A stretch of DNA of 64,000 nucleotides, taken from Deuterostichococcus epilithicus. Taxonomy: Eukaryota; Chlorophyta; Trebouxiophyceae; Prasiolales; Stichococcaceae. How positions within the stretch are numbered: position 1 is the first letter of the stretch; each line of letters opens with the position of its first letter. A program made the translations under genes and the position numbers. The stretch lies in contig JAVTLE010000008.1 in NCBI GenBank assembly GCA_033439295.1, positions 2,852,001 to 2,916,000 on the forward strand, in the 5' to 3' direction. The notes below the pieces were generated by a model, which was given only the letters and a program-made list of their open reading frames with translations, had not been told where the DNA came from and did not search any database. Of the stretch, positions 24,001-36,000 are shown piece by piece.

Positions 24001-27000
24001 CTGCCAAAACCCTGGACGCCGTGGCGCGCGTGCCTTCGGACCGCTGGGATGCGGATTGGCTGCTGTCGGCAGCCGGCGGCGCCGGCGGAACAGCCGCCGG
24101 GCTGGTGGGCCACTTCGGCACCTTTGTGGCGGGCTGGGCGGCGTTCGATGCCGCGGCTTTCGGCCTGGCGTCGGTGGAGGCGCTCGTCATGGACCCGCAG
24201 CAGCGTGTGCTGCTTGAGGTGGGGCCTGGGTTTCCTCGGCGCACCATCGCTGTGTTCGCTACCTCCCGGCTACTGTTGCAGCACATCTGCGCACCTGGAG
24301 ACATGCATCCTGTGGAGACGTGCGCTCCTGTGTCGATTGGCAATGTGTAGTCTGTTGTAGTGCACTAGGCTTCGCATTCGCTTTGCTTGGCGTCCAAGCG
24401 GCGCAAGATCCGGGACGAAAACACCCTTTGTCTGCTTGGCACATTGTTGCGATGCTGGCGTATCGCGTCTTACGGGCATGCGCATTGATGGTGAGGTTGG
24501 GGCTTCGCGTTTATGCAAGCAAAGCATATTCGTGGCTACCCTCCACCACCCTCAACGCCGCGTGCCACGAGGCTTTGCTTGGTCGTTCGCACTCAACCTC
24601 TGCGGCGCATTGACTATCGATTAGTTTGAGTTGAACCTGCAAGGGTTTAGGGTTTAAACCAGCATGCTGCCAGTGGGCCAGGCTCACGGAAGCCAGCGGC
24701 ACAATTTGTGCTAAGAGTTGTCAGCAGGCATACAACTGGCAGCACAATGCTAGCAATCGCCCCACGGTTCATGGCAGGGGACCCTGGCTGGCGGACGTGG
24801 GGCGACCCCTCCACGGTACTCGCCACAAGCTGTCCATTCAGTTGCCAGTCCAATACCGAGGTGCTGCATCTGGAAGATCCACGCCACTGTCCATCTGACA
24901 ACTGCGCAGGAGACCTGGGGCCTGCTGCCGGCGGACGCCGGCAGCGCCAAGACGGTGGTCGCCGTCGCCATCGCCAAGCTAGGCGAGCCGGCGGTGGTCG
25001 CCGATTTCACCAGCGGCGGCAGCTTCGTGGGTACTGGCCGCGCTCTGTCAGCGGCCGCCGGCCGGCTGTCCTATGTGTACGGCCTCAAGGTGAGATCGAG
25101 CGGCCCTGCACCGCCCCTGGCTAGGCCGCTGTCACGCAGGTGCTGGCGGGCTGAGGGAAGCCAGCGATTTTGGACGACTCCGGGAGCATTGCGAACGCTG
25201 CAATCTGGATGTTGTGGTGGAGCACGCATGTGAGTGATGCGATGCGTGACCCCGGAGTCGTCCGAAATCGCCGGCATTGCGCATGCCCGTCAGCACCAGT
25301 GCAGTGTTTTTTGCTGCGTGTTTTGCTTTAGACATTGCTGCATGAGCGGAGTGGAATAAGCTCCCTTGCCAGGCATCAACCTGCGCTTGGCAGTTGAAGA
25401 CACTGAGACTGCAAATGCGTAAACAAAAGGTGTTACGAATCAATCCACAGGGGCCAGCGCTCAGCATTGATACAGCCTGCTCCAGCTCGCTGGTGGCAGC
25501 TCACATTGTAGCGGGCGCCATGGCGAGCCGTGCAGCGCCGTGCAGCAGCGGCTTGGCTGCTGGCGTCAACCTGCCCATGAACTGGTGCGCGTCGTCATCT
25601 GCCATCAACGCCGATCTCGTCCACCAATTGTGTCAAGCCGAGATGACCTCAAACAAAGGGCCTTTGCCTTGCCGTAGCACGACCAAGTTCGTCCTGCAGC
25701 CGCAGCCCTACGGTAGTGCACAGAGTCAAACAGAGGCCAAGAGAGTCAAACAGAGGCCATGACACACTTCTCAGCCCAGGCGTGATGTTGTTCTCACGCG
25801 TCGGCAAATGTGCAACAAATGGCTGCAGGGAGACGAGCGCCATGTTTGCGGGCGCCGGCATGATGGCGGGCGACGGTCGCTGCAAGACCCTGGACGCCGC
25901 CGCAGAAGGCTACGTGCGCGGCGAGGCATGTGTCGTGATCAAGATGCGGTGCGCGGACGCAATCGAGAGTCGTCTCGCTCCTCTGTGAACACTTGCCTGT
26001 AGACCTGCCCCGGCTGCGCCTGCAGCAGTTTGCCGGAGTGTCGCGTAGTTTGGGGCTGGTCGTGTTCAGGCTACAGTGTTGCGGCAGCTTCATCGCATTG
26101 CCGCCTTCAAGGCTTATATACCACCTTCTCCAACTTGGGCGTCCTTGATGTGTGGCTTGCATGCGTCTCATTTCATCGGTCGCTTGCTCCTGACGTTGGA
26201 CCCGGTGCTTGCGGGGAGGGCCATTGTGGGGCTGGGCGTGTGCAGCTGCTGCTCCAATGCCAGCATATCATGAGGACCCGAGGCAGGCCAGTCATGCGAG
26301 CCGCCTTTGCAGCGGAGCTCGGTCATGTGCAGTCAATCCTGGAGTTGTGAATGAAGAATCCACAGAACAAGTCTTCGATGGACCAGGACCTGAGGATGAA
26401 TAGAAACGACCCAGCAGCCCTGAGCTTGAGAGAGTGTGCGTGAATCTCTCCTTTCGCCGCAGGGTGGTGACCAGCGATGCAGAGCGCGGTGCCATGGCCG
26501 GCTGCAACATCCTGCTGCTGGGCAGCGCCGTCAACCAGGACGGCCGGTCGAGCAGCCTGACAGCGCCGCACGGGCCATCTCAGCAGGTGCGCCTGACCAC
26601 CGAGCTACAGAGAGCCGAGCCAGCTATGTGATCACAAAAGCAGTTCATGTCGAAAGGCCCCATCGCAGACTGGGACCGGCCATGTGACGCTGCTGTGCGG
26701 CCTTCCTGCTGTCCGCCTTGCAGGTTCCTGCGCAGCGTTCCTGTTTCCTGCCGATCATACGCCGCAGGCAGTTGCATGAGTCGTCAACGGTGCTTCCACC
26801 TTGTCTCGGGTCAGCGTCACCGCCGGAAAGTCCAAACTCCTGCATCTCGATGGCCTGAGTTCAGTTCTGTTCTCGTGTGTTGTGCAGACCGTCATCCGCA
26901 CGGCGCTGGAAGATGCGCAGCTGCTTCCTGCTGCCGTGGGCGGCCTGGAGATGCATGGCACGGGCACATCACTGGGCGACCCCATCGAGGTCGGCGCCGC

Positions 27001-30000
27001 GAACGAAGTGTTTGCCGTCGACGCCTCAGGTGACAAACTGCTTTTCTGTTCACACTCTCGTGCTGTCAGCAAATTGAACCTCAGTGTTGGGCACAGTTGC
27101 ATGAACTGAAGACATTGACAGCCTTGCAGCGCGTCCACCAGCGGCTGCTGATGAGCTCACTGCGAGTGCCGTTCAGATCGCAAATTGCTGTGCAAGTAGC
27201 CATGCAATCAGCACTGTGGGTGCAAGGCATTCGACAAGGCGCTCCTGCTGCGTCAAGCATGAACGCTTTGTCGCGCGCCACGGTCGTGCAGCGCTGACGG
27301 CAGTAATTTACACCAGGTTGAGTGAAGTTGTTCCCACGCAGCTATGGCGCCGCAAATGCTGAGCGGCCGTCGTCCTCCATGGCGACGCGCCTTTGCTGAT
27401 TGCCAAACAAAAAGAGCTCATATACACCTGCCTTCTCGCGACGCAGGGTCGCCGCCCATCACGCTGAGCGCCGCCAAGTCGGCGATGGGCCACACGGAGA
27501 CAGCGGCGGGCGCAATCGGCGTGCTGCAGGCGGCAGTCCGACTGCGAGCCGCCACGCACCCGCAGATGCTGCACCTGCGGGCGCTGAACCCTTATGTTGA
27601 AAGCACGCTTACCGCCGCGGCGCGCGCCGCAGCCCGCACCCGGGCAAAGGCTGCACCCACTGCAGCGGCAGGGTCGGCCGCGCACTCGTCGGACCACAGG
27701 TCGGCGGCCGGTCCCGGCGCTCATGGCGGCTTCTCTGCCGCCAGGCAGCCGGCGCCAGACATGCTGAGCGCCCCGGCGGCTGCGGCGTCGGACAGCAGCC
27801 GCCCCGCCGGAGCAGTCCTCGGCGTCAGCGCCTTCGCTTTCCAAGGCACCAATGCGCATGTGTTGCTGGGCGCTGGTACCACTGGTGATGCGCCAGCTGA
27901 CGACACCGCCTTGGCAGCAAGCAGCGGTGCCGAAGCAGCAGCGGCGGCACCACCAGCGGCTCCTTTCTGGCAGCGGCGTCGCTTCTGGTATGCCCCGGCG
28001 CCCAGCCGGCTGCTGGTGGCAGCCGCCGCGTCAGGCGGCGGCAACGGCGCTGTGGCGGCCGTGGCCGCCTTTGCCTTGGATCTCAATGCGCCCAGCCTGG
28101 CCTACCTCCGCGACCACGAGGTATGAATATTCCCAAACAACATCTCAGCTTTCACCTTCGAATCCTCTGCGCTCATGAGCATGCCAGCGCGCCGCTTGCC
28201 GCAGGGTTCTCGCCCTTCCGCGCATTGGAGATACACCATGACGTGCCATTGTTATGTGCTGCAGGTCAACCGGCGCGTCGTGCTGCCCGCCGCGGCGATG
28301 CTGGAAGCAGCCGCTGCCGGCGCAGGCCTGCTGCTCCCGGCGGAGAGGTGCGGAGACGCCGCACTGGCACGAGTGGCCATCCCCACGCCGCTCATACTGG
28401 GTCACCAGGTGATTAATCTCGCAACGAACAAAAGCCGAGTCGTCGAAGCTATATTTGAGGCGTGAGCTGCAGCAGGTTGACACCTGCGTATCCCATGCCC
28501 TATGCTCATCTAGACTGACTGGAGTTGCCCTAGAGATTCCGACAGCAACTAGGGCTGCGCCGCAGCCTGAACAGCTAGAGGCTTGTTTCTGACTCGTGCT
28601 GTTCAGGCTGCATCGCAGCTCGGCCTGTGCTTCTTGCGTATCATACGACAGTTCTCCCTGTGGGGCATCGCATCAGTCCAAGCTGCGTGTGTCTCGTGAA
28701 CCCTGGTGCTTCACCCAAGCCTGCTGAGCTGCAACCAGCTCGACTTCAATCCGTGCACAGGCTCAGCCCAACCTCTTACGACTGGAGGCGAGCTGGCGCG
28801 GCTCAGCAGTTGGCAGCATCCGCTTGCTGTCGGCGCCAAGCTCAGCTGCCGACGCATGGACCGAGCACCTGCGCAGCAGCGCCTGCCTGCTGCAGCAGCC
28901 CACTGCCGCTGGCAAGTCGGCCCGCACCAGCGGCGGCGGCGCCGTCAAAATCTCTGCAGGCGACACACTGGCGGCGATCCTCGGCATGGCACCGATCAGC
29001 CGACTTCCGGTCAAGTTGCAGCATGGGAGGCTCGGCCAGAGCACGGCAGGCGTAACGGCCCGCCTGGCGGCCAGCGTTCAGCACAGCGCCGGAATTGGTT
29101 ACAGGGTGCATCCCGCTGCGGCGGACGCCGCGCTGCACTCTGGGGCAGTCAACCCGGCGGCGCCGCACGATGGCCGCGTGCGCGTCCCCGCGGCGCTGGA
29201 TGCGCTGCACCTCTCGACAGCTGCCGAGGCGGGCCAGGTGTGCAAGTTTCGAGATCTGCCTGACGCATGTTGACCGTCCCCGCGCAGTCATACTGCGCTA
29301 GCTGGATGTAGTGTCCTGCTGAGGTGGCGTTGCTGCAAGGGCGGTCAAGGCTGCAGTATCCATCTGGCATCAGATTAGCCATCATTACGGCGGCTCACCT
29401 GAAGTCCAGCAGGCATCTCCGCCCCTGTCGGTTTTGCTGCATACGAAGCTGTGAAGACGCTAGAGTGAGCACAGGCGTTTTTGCACCGCACGTCGATTCG
29501 CAGGGATCTTTAGGTGCCGGGAGGTTGTTGATAAAGCTCAACCTGGGATATCCTGACACAATGCGTACCATCCACGTTTACTGAGCTGACGCAAAACATC
29601 GGGGCGGATAAGATCGAAATATTAAGAACTGCTGTGAGAAGGCCGTCGATCCTGAATCCGGTGTGCACTCCACAGGTGAGCGATGCCTGGGCCGGCTGCG
29701 GCGCTGGATCCCTGGCGCCGGACGGCGCTGCTGCCAACACCTACCGCCTGTGCAACGACGGCGGCGGCTGCGCATCGGGGGGCTCTTCAGGAGGCCTCAC
29801 CCTGGAGGGGCTGCATGCAAAGCCGGTGGGGGCGCGGTCGTTTGGCGTCGCAGCCTCAGCAGCGCAGGCGGTCGGCCGTGCAGGTGGCAGTCTGCCTGCT
29901 GTCTTCCGCCCACTCTGCTCCGCCCTGACGCCTCATGCCTTGCCCGAGTCGACTTGAGGCCGTGCGATTGTTCGGACACTGCATCGGAGCTCTCGCGTAA

Positions 30001-33000
30001 GGTGCACCTCGGAAATAATTGTGCACCTCAGCATTGGTGCTTGATGCGATATCCAAGCATTTTTTTGCACGGCAGCAAGTCGACTCGGGAGGAGGCACGG
30101 TCTTCTATGCTTGCTCGCCAAATCTGCACTAGCACACGCTGGATGGTCATGCCTGGGGGTACAGCCATGGAAAAGGGGGCACTTCTTCCTAGTGCTTACT
30201 TCTTTGCCCACCGGCCAGGCGGCTGTGAGATGCATGCATCCTGCCAGAGGAATGTTCTGCGTCATGTCACGTCTGAACTCTCTCTTGCATCCCTTTGCGA
30301 ACCCCTTCCATTTTCCACTCTAGACATTATACAAATTGCTCTTCGACCGGGTCAGAAGTAAAACGGCAAAACTCCGTTTTCACCTTACCTCAGTAGGTGC
30401 ATGAAGTACGGCACTCGAGGATCGCATTCAGAGCATGAGCTTCTGACAATGCGTTTCAGGACCTGCAGAGCGCTTGTCACGAGAGACATGCGACGTGTCG
30501 GCGGCCGGCGCAGCGGAACCTGCGGCAGCGCAGCAGCCCACGAACGTACCGTCATTGTGCTACCAGCTGGAATGGCGCGCACACTCTACACAACTGCAGG
30601 GCAGCAGTGCGCTGCAGCAGAACCTCATAGCTGCCGCCATTTTGCCACTGCCGCCAGCGACCTGGCGGTGGTCAAACGGCCGCTGCTTCATCGCCGGTAG
30701 CCGCCACAGGCGGCGGCGGCATGGGCGGTACAGCGGCGGCGGAGCGGCGGCGGCGGCAGAAATTTTTGATGGCTGTCAGCGCAGCCTGCGCTTTGCCCAG
30801 CAGCACTTGCGAGGTGGGTAGGCAGCACCTCCCAACCTGTATCGTCTCAGACAAACCGATAGGGGTGCCAGCTGCTCCATTCCATGCATTGGCTGGCTCT
30901 GCTTTAAGCAACTCACGTACAATGCACGGCATTCGGAGGAGGAGCTATCTTCCAAAGTGATATGTTGTCAGATTGAGCATCTCTCCTTTCAGATGGTGGG
31001 GCGGATTGCAATCATTGCCCTTGTCCTACCTTGCTCAGGTACCCCAGCAATGCGGCTGCAGCTGGCCTGCCGTGTATCAGCGGCAGCCGCTGCAGCGCCT
31101 GTGGCTCAGCATGCTGCAACCCTAGCGCCGGCGGCAATGGCGGCGTTCGTCAGGGTCGCCGCAGCAGAAGCCACTTCCGTCGCTTGGTCCTGTGAGCAGC
31201 GCGACTTTGCAGCGGAGGCAGCCGGGGCAAGCCCACCTGACGCCTACGGCTCTGCCACTTTGGCTGCAGTGCGCCACCTGCCTCAGCTGGCGGCGGGTCC
31301 AGAAGCGGGTGTAGACCTCGCAGGTACGTGTCGAGGGTCGCACACCAGATGATGCTGTGGCCGAGGACACCGCTTCACAGGCAGTAGGACCATGGTGCAT
31401 GGGTTTCCCCTGTTGCGCGCATGGTCGCTGTGGCAACTTTCTCTGCGCCCTTGCTGCAGGCGGCATTGCTCCTGTACGCGGCTCTGGCACGACAGTCGTG
31501 TCCGGCGGCCTCGGCGGCCTAGGCAGCCTGGTGGCAGCCGCAATAGCAGCGGCCGATGGAGGCAATGGCACCCACCTGTTGCTGTTGGGGCGTAGCGGCA
31601 AGGCCAGTGCACCCCACGCCAGTTTGCAGGTGATTCGGAGTTTCCAAGAATCACAACGGACAATTGACGCTCGCAGGGTGTCGACGAGCTTTCTGGCAGC
31701 TGGAAGGAACTGACCCACCGAAGGCAGAAGCTGAATCACAGCTGGACCAGCATCGACGCCCAGCTCGAGGGTTTGCAAGGAGCACTGTAGAAGGTCTTCC
31801 CAGTCCTAGACTAGGGACTGTCAAGAGACTAGAGCACAACTCGGTGATGTGTGCTCTGCCCGGTGCAGGCTGTCATGGCGGGCAGCTGCAACGTCACCTT
31901 GGCGCGGTGCGACGTGGCGGTCACGACAGAGACGGCAGCGGCTCTGGCGGGGGCCTCTGGCGCTCCTGCTGTGAGGTCGATTGTCCATGCGGGTGGGAAT
32001 TGGCGACAGGCTGTCGCCGCTCAACGACGATGCTTTCCTGATAATCGGGTGTCTGTGCATTGACGGTGCAATTGGCATGGGAAGAGGCCCTGCTAAATGC
32101 GGTCAGCCTTTGAGAGAGCGAGCTAACAACACGTGAAGGTTTCGCAGTCCCTTCCTGGTGACTTGCTGGCAGTACCAGGGGCACTGTGGCAGGCGTGCTG
32201 TTTCCACACAATGCCCACGACCCCATGCCGAGCTGGACTCCGTGCAAGCAATGGCCAATGAGGCTTTATTACTGCTTCTGGAGTTGGCCCTGTAAAGGAG
32301 CCGTTCAATTGTGGGCCAAATTCGGCTTAGCCACAGTGCCCAATTCGGTCCGCGTTTTACGATGTTGAGGGCTTTCCGACCCCTGTGGTGCGCCGCCGAG
32401 CTGGAGCAGGTCCGTCCTCGGGTGCAAACAAAATCTTTCTGGAGATATCCTGTATGCGTTGCAAACATGTTCTGCCTGCAACACTCTCGCCTAAAAGCTC
32501 ATACGCTGCAAGAGCACCCCTGTGCAGGCGGCCTGGTGCGGGACGCGCTGGTGTCGAAGCAGAGCGCCGGCGGCCTGCGGCAAGTGCTGGCGCCCAAGCT
32601 GGCCGGGACCATGCATCTGGCGGCGGCCTGCCGCTGCGCGGCGCTGGACGGCTTTGCGCTGTTCTCGTCGATCGCGGCGCTGCTGGGCAATGCCGGGCAG
32701 GCAAACTATGCCTCTGCCAACGCGGTGCTGGACGGGACCGCGGCGCTGCAGCAGTCCCAGGTATGTGCCGTTGATCACCTGTTGAGCGGTGTCCATGCAT
32801 GTATGAGCGTCGTCACGAGCTAGTGCGCAGCACCCAAGCTAAGGCAATTTGACATCGCCAGCGGCTTGCCTGTGCGTGACAAGATGCAGTGCCTGCTCCG
32901 AAACCCGTGCCACCCTTCGTAGTCTGTGACCCCCGGCTCAGACGTGACAGTTGCACCTATGCAGGGCCTGCCGGCGGTGAGCCTGCAGTGGGGCCCCTGG

Positions 33001-36000
33001 GCCGGCGCGGGCATGNCGGCCGGCGACGGGGGCCTGGCGCGCCAGCTGGCGGCGGCCGGGCGCCGCCGCTGCCGCCCGCCGCGGGCCTGGCGGCGCTGGC
33101 CGCCGTGCTGGCGGGCGTCCGGCGCGCTGCCGCTGGTGCCACGAGCCAGGTGCTGCCCGAAGCACTGCTGCTGATGCTGTGTCGTTTCAGAGGACAGTAG
33201 GACATCCTGCAGCGCTGCACCAGACACTGCTCGTGGCGGCCTCTGCTGGAGCACCGGCACCATTGTGCTGAAGCCTCCAGCAGTCCCCAGCTGCACGCGG
33301 AGTCTGCTGCAGCAGCACTGGGCAATGCTTGCCTTCGATATTGTGCGAGCCAATGTTTTCCTCGGCACCAGATGCGATTGCGCCTTTGCTGCTTCACAAA
33401 TCACCTGCACCTGCCATGCGCCACGCACTTCCATGCGGTCTGAGCCGAGCCGTCAAGAGCGTCAGTCAAAGCATGCATTGGAGCAGGTGGCCATCGCGAA
33501 GCTGGAGTGGGGAAGGCTTCTGCAGCCGTGGCAGCGGGCGTCGCCCTGCTTCGCCGAGGTGGCGGCAGCCGAGGCAAGTCCGTCGGTTGCAGCACAGGCT
33601 GCGGCGCCTCCCGCGTCGCCTGTCCACGAGGTGCGACTCGCTGGCGTCTCCCGGCACGGCCGCGATGCCCTGCCACTGTTCTATTGTCCCTCTCTTGATC
33701 TTATAGTTGTGAACACCGCCTGGATGTCAGGTCGCAAGACACCGGCCGTCATGCTGAACGGAGCTTGACTGATTTTGATACCCCACGCAGAGATGTACGA
33801 AGCCTGAACCTTCTGCCGCAGGTGCTGGCGCAGTTGCGCGGCATAGTGGAGGACGTCCTTGGGTCGTCGTCTGTCGCAGACGACGAGCCGCTCATGGCGG
33901 CTGGACTTGACAGCCTGGCGGCGGTCGAGCTGCAGAGCCGCGTGAACGCCGCCTTTGGCGTCACGCTGCCCGCCACCGTCGCGCTGGACTACCCGACACT
34001 CAACGTGAGGCGACCCTTCCAGCGCGCCCCGGCGCGAGCAAAAATGACAGGCCGTCCCCAGCAGTTGTGTTTGTCTTGCCAGGCAGAGTCGACGCCGACT
34101 CAGCGCCGTGCCACACAGCGCACAAGAGTTGCCTCGCCGAGCTTGGATGCAGCCAGCCCGCAAAACGAAGACCTGCCCTGGCCGAATCTAGGAATTCTCC
34201 TGTGATGCAGGCCCTGGCAGGCTATGTGGCGACAAGCGCCGCGCCTTCTGCCGAGCCGGAGGCCTTCGCCGGTGGTGTCGCTTGGGACGCACGCCGCCGC
34301 CCCACCAGCAGGCGGAGGGCCGCGCCGGTAGCGGCGACGCTGGGAGCCGCTGTTGCAGCGGACGCAGCAGAGGTGCTGCAGCAGCTGCAGGGCATTGTCG
34401 CTGATGTGCTGGGGGCGCCTGTGGACTCCAGTCAGCCGCTTATGGAGGTGCGCTTGGAGTGAGATCGTTGCAGGGGCGATGTCCTTCGTTACTGGACATC
34501 GGCCCAGATCATGGCTGATTGCTCGGGGCCTCTGGATCACGAATGGTGTTTGCTCACTCAGAAGGTGCAGCATGCGCACGGGAGCGTGGAGGTGAACAGC
34601 TTCTATGCCCTAACAACAGAGATACTTCTGCTGCGACTGTCTAGGCCGAGACAGTGCTGAGACAAAGATTTGCTGCCATAGCAGACGGGACAGCAAAGCT
34701 TAGCGGCGGTTCAGCCAGGCTGCTTTTGCTATTCGCTCAAGGACTTGATACAAGTAAAATCTGTCTCAACAATCGCCCTGTCGCTGGGGGAGCTGCGCGA
34801 CGCTGGGGTCCACATCGAGATATAATCGGACGCGAGTGAATTGGAGAACATCGAAACTGACGGCTGAAACCTGTTCCAAAACAGGCGGGACTGGACAGCC
34901 TGGCAGCGGTGGAGCTGCGCAATGCGGTGGCGCGCAAGTTTGGCGTCGACCTCCCAGCGACTGTCACCTTCGACTACCCCACCGCTGCGGCGCTGGCGGC
35001 CTTCGTCATAGGCCAAGTCGCGCCTGTGGTGGCTGCCCCACCGTACAGCCCTCGCTCCGTGCTGTCGGTGAGCTGGGTGGCTAAGCTCATCTCATTAGCG
35101 GGGGACTCACTGCGATGACGATCAAAGCCGCTTTGGAGCTAACAGGTTTAGCCCGCACCTGGCAACTGGATGGTGCGCCACATAAAGGTGACATCTCCTG
35201 TGGGCCTGCCAAACAGCTGGCCGACCAGGCAGGTCCGGAGGGCAGTGGCGACGGTGTGCCTTTAGCTAGCTGCGAGTGTGGCCAGGTGCTGGCAGCGCGA
35301 TTTGAACCGCCTCACCACCATCTCATAGACCGCCTGGTCGACAGATGATGCTCTGCATGAGGGCAACGCCTTGTGGCATGCGCAGAAGCGCCGACATGGC
35401 GTTGAGGAGCCTGATCATAATGCCGCCTGCTGCTGCAGCGAGTAGGGCTCTTGCAGAGGCACCCGAGCTGTGCAGCTCTAAAGGACGATCAATGGCACCC
35501 AGTGAACGTTTGCCAGCGCGGCTTACCTGTGTCCTACGAGATCCGATATCACCACTTGCAGTACTACTTGGCCACACATAAGCCTGTCGAGTTGCATTAG
35601 CGGCAGCGGCGGACGCCGGGCGATCCAGATATGGAGCAATCCTCATAGGGCGGCATTTGGAAGTGCCACCCTCTGGGGACCACTTCGTGTCTGAATCGCT
35701 GGAGCTGCCGATATCGGATAAGGCACTGAGGTAGAGGCAGATTTGCTATCATTTGTTGTCAGCTGTTTTTGTGACTGTCCTTGGGTAGCCGCGGCCTCCA
35801 AGGCTGGTGTGGCCCGTTTCCACAGGGGCATGCCGCCGTTCTTGGTACTTGCTCACAAACTTCGAGAAACGAATCATGCAGCACCTCCAGCGGCCTCGGC
35901 GCCGGGCGTCCATCGGCACCATCCGAAACGATTCAGCACGCATACACTCAGCTCGAAAGCCTGGTCCCTTCACGCAGATGGACAGCGGCGTAGGTCAACA

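Larger units (their letters stand above)
23888..27890 (+). other. KS3 ketosynthase domain, divergent subtype
   Basis: Exons 23888-24218, 24910-25089, 25451-25584, 25829-25948, 26463-26586, 26888-27029 and the start of 27447-28120. Catalytic Cys (codon 25478-25480) is in [12 protein letters not shown], His in [11 protein letters not shown] and Lys/His in [12 protein letters not shown]. It differs from KS1, KS2 and KS4 throughout: it has [24 protein letters not shown] and EGYVRGEA where they have DPx[10 protein letters not shown] and DGYGRGEG. Its C-terminal motif is [15 protein letters not shown]. The exon layout also differs. It is active by sequence and appears to belong to a separate KS lineage. 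Confidence 0.92.
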
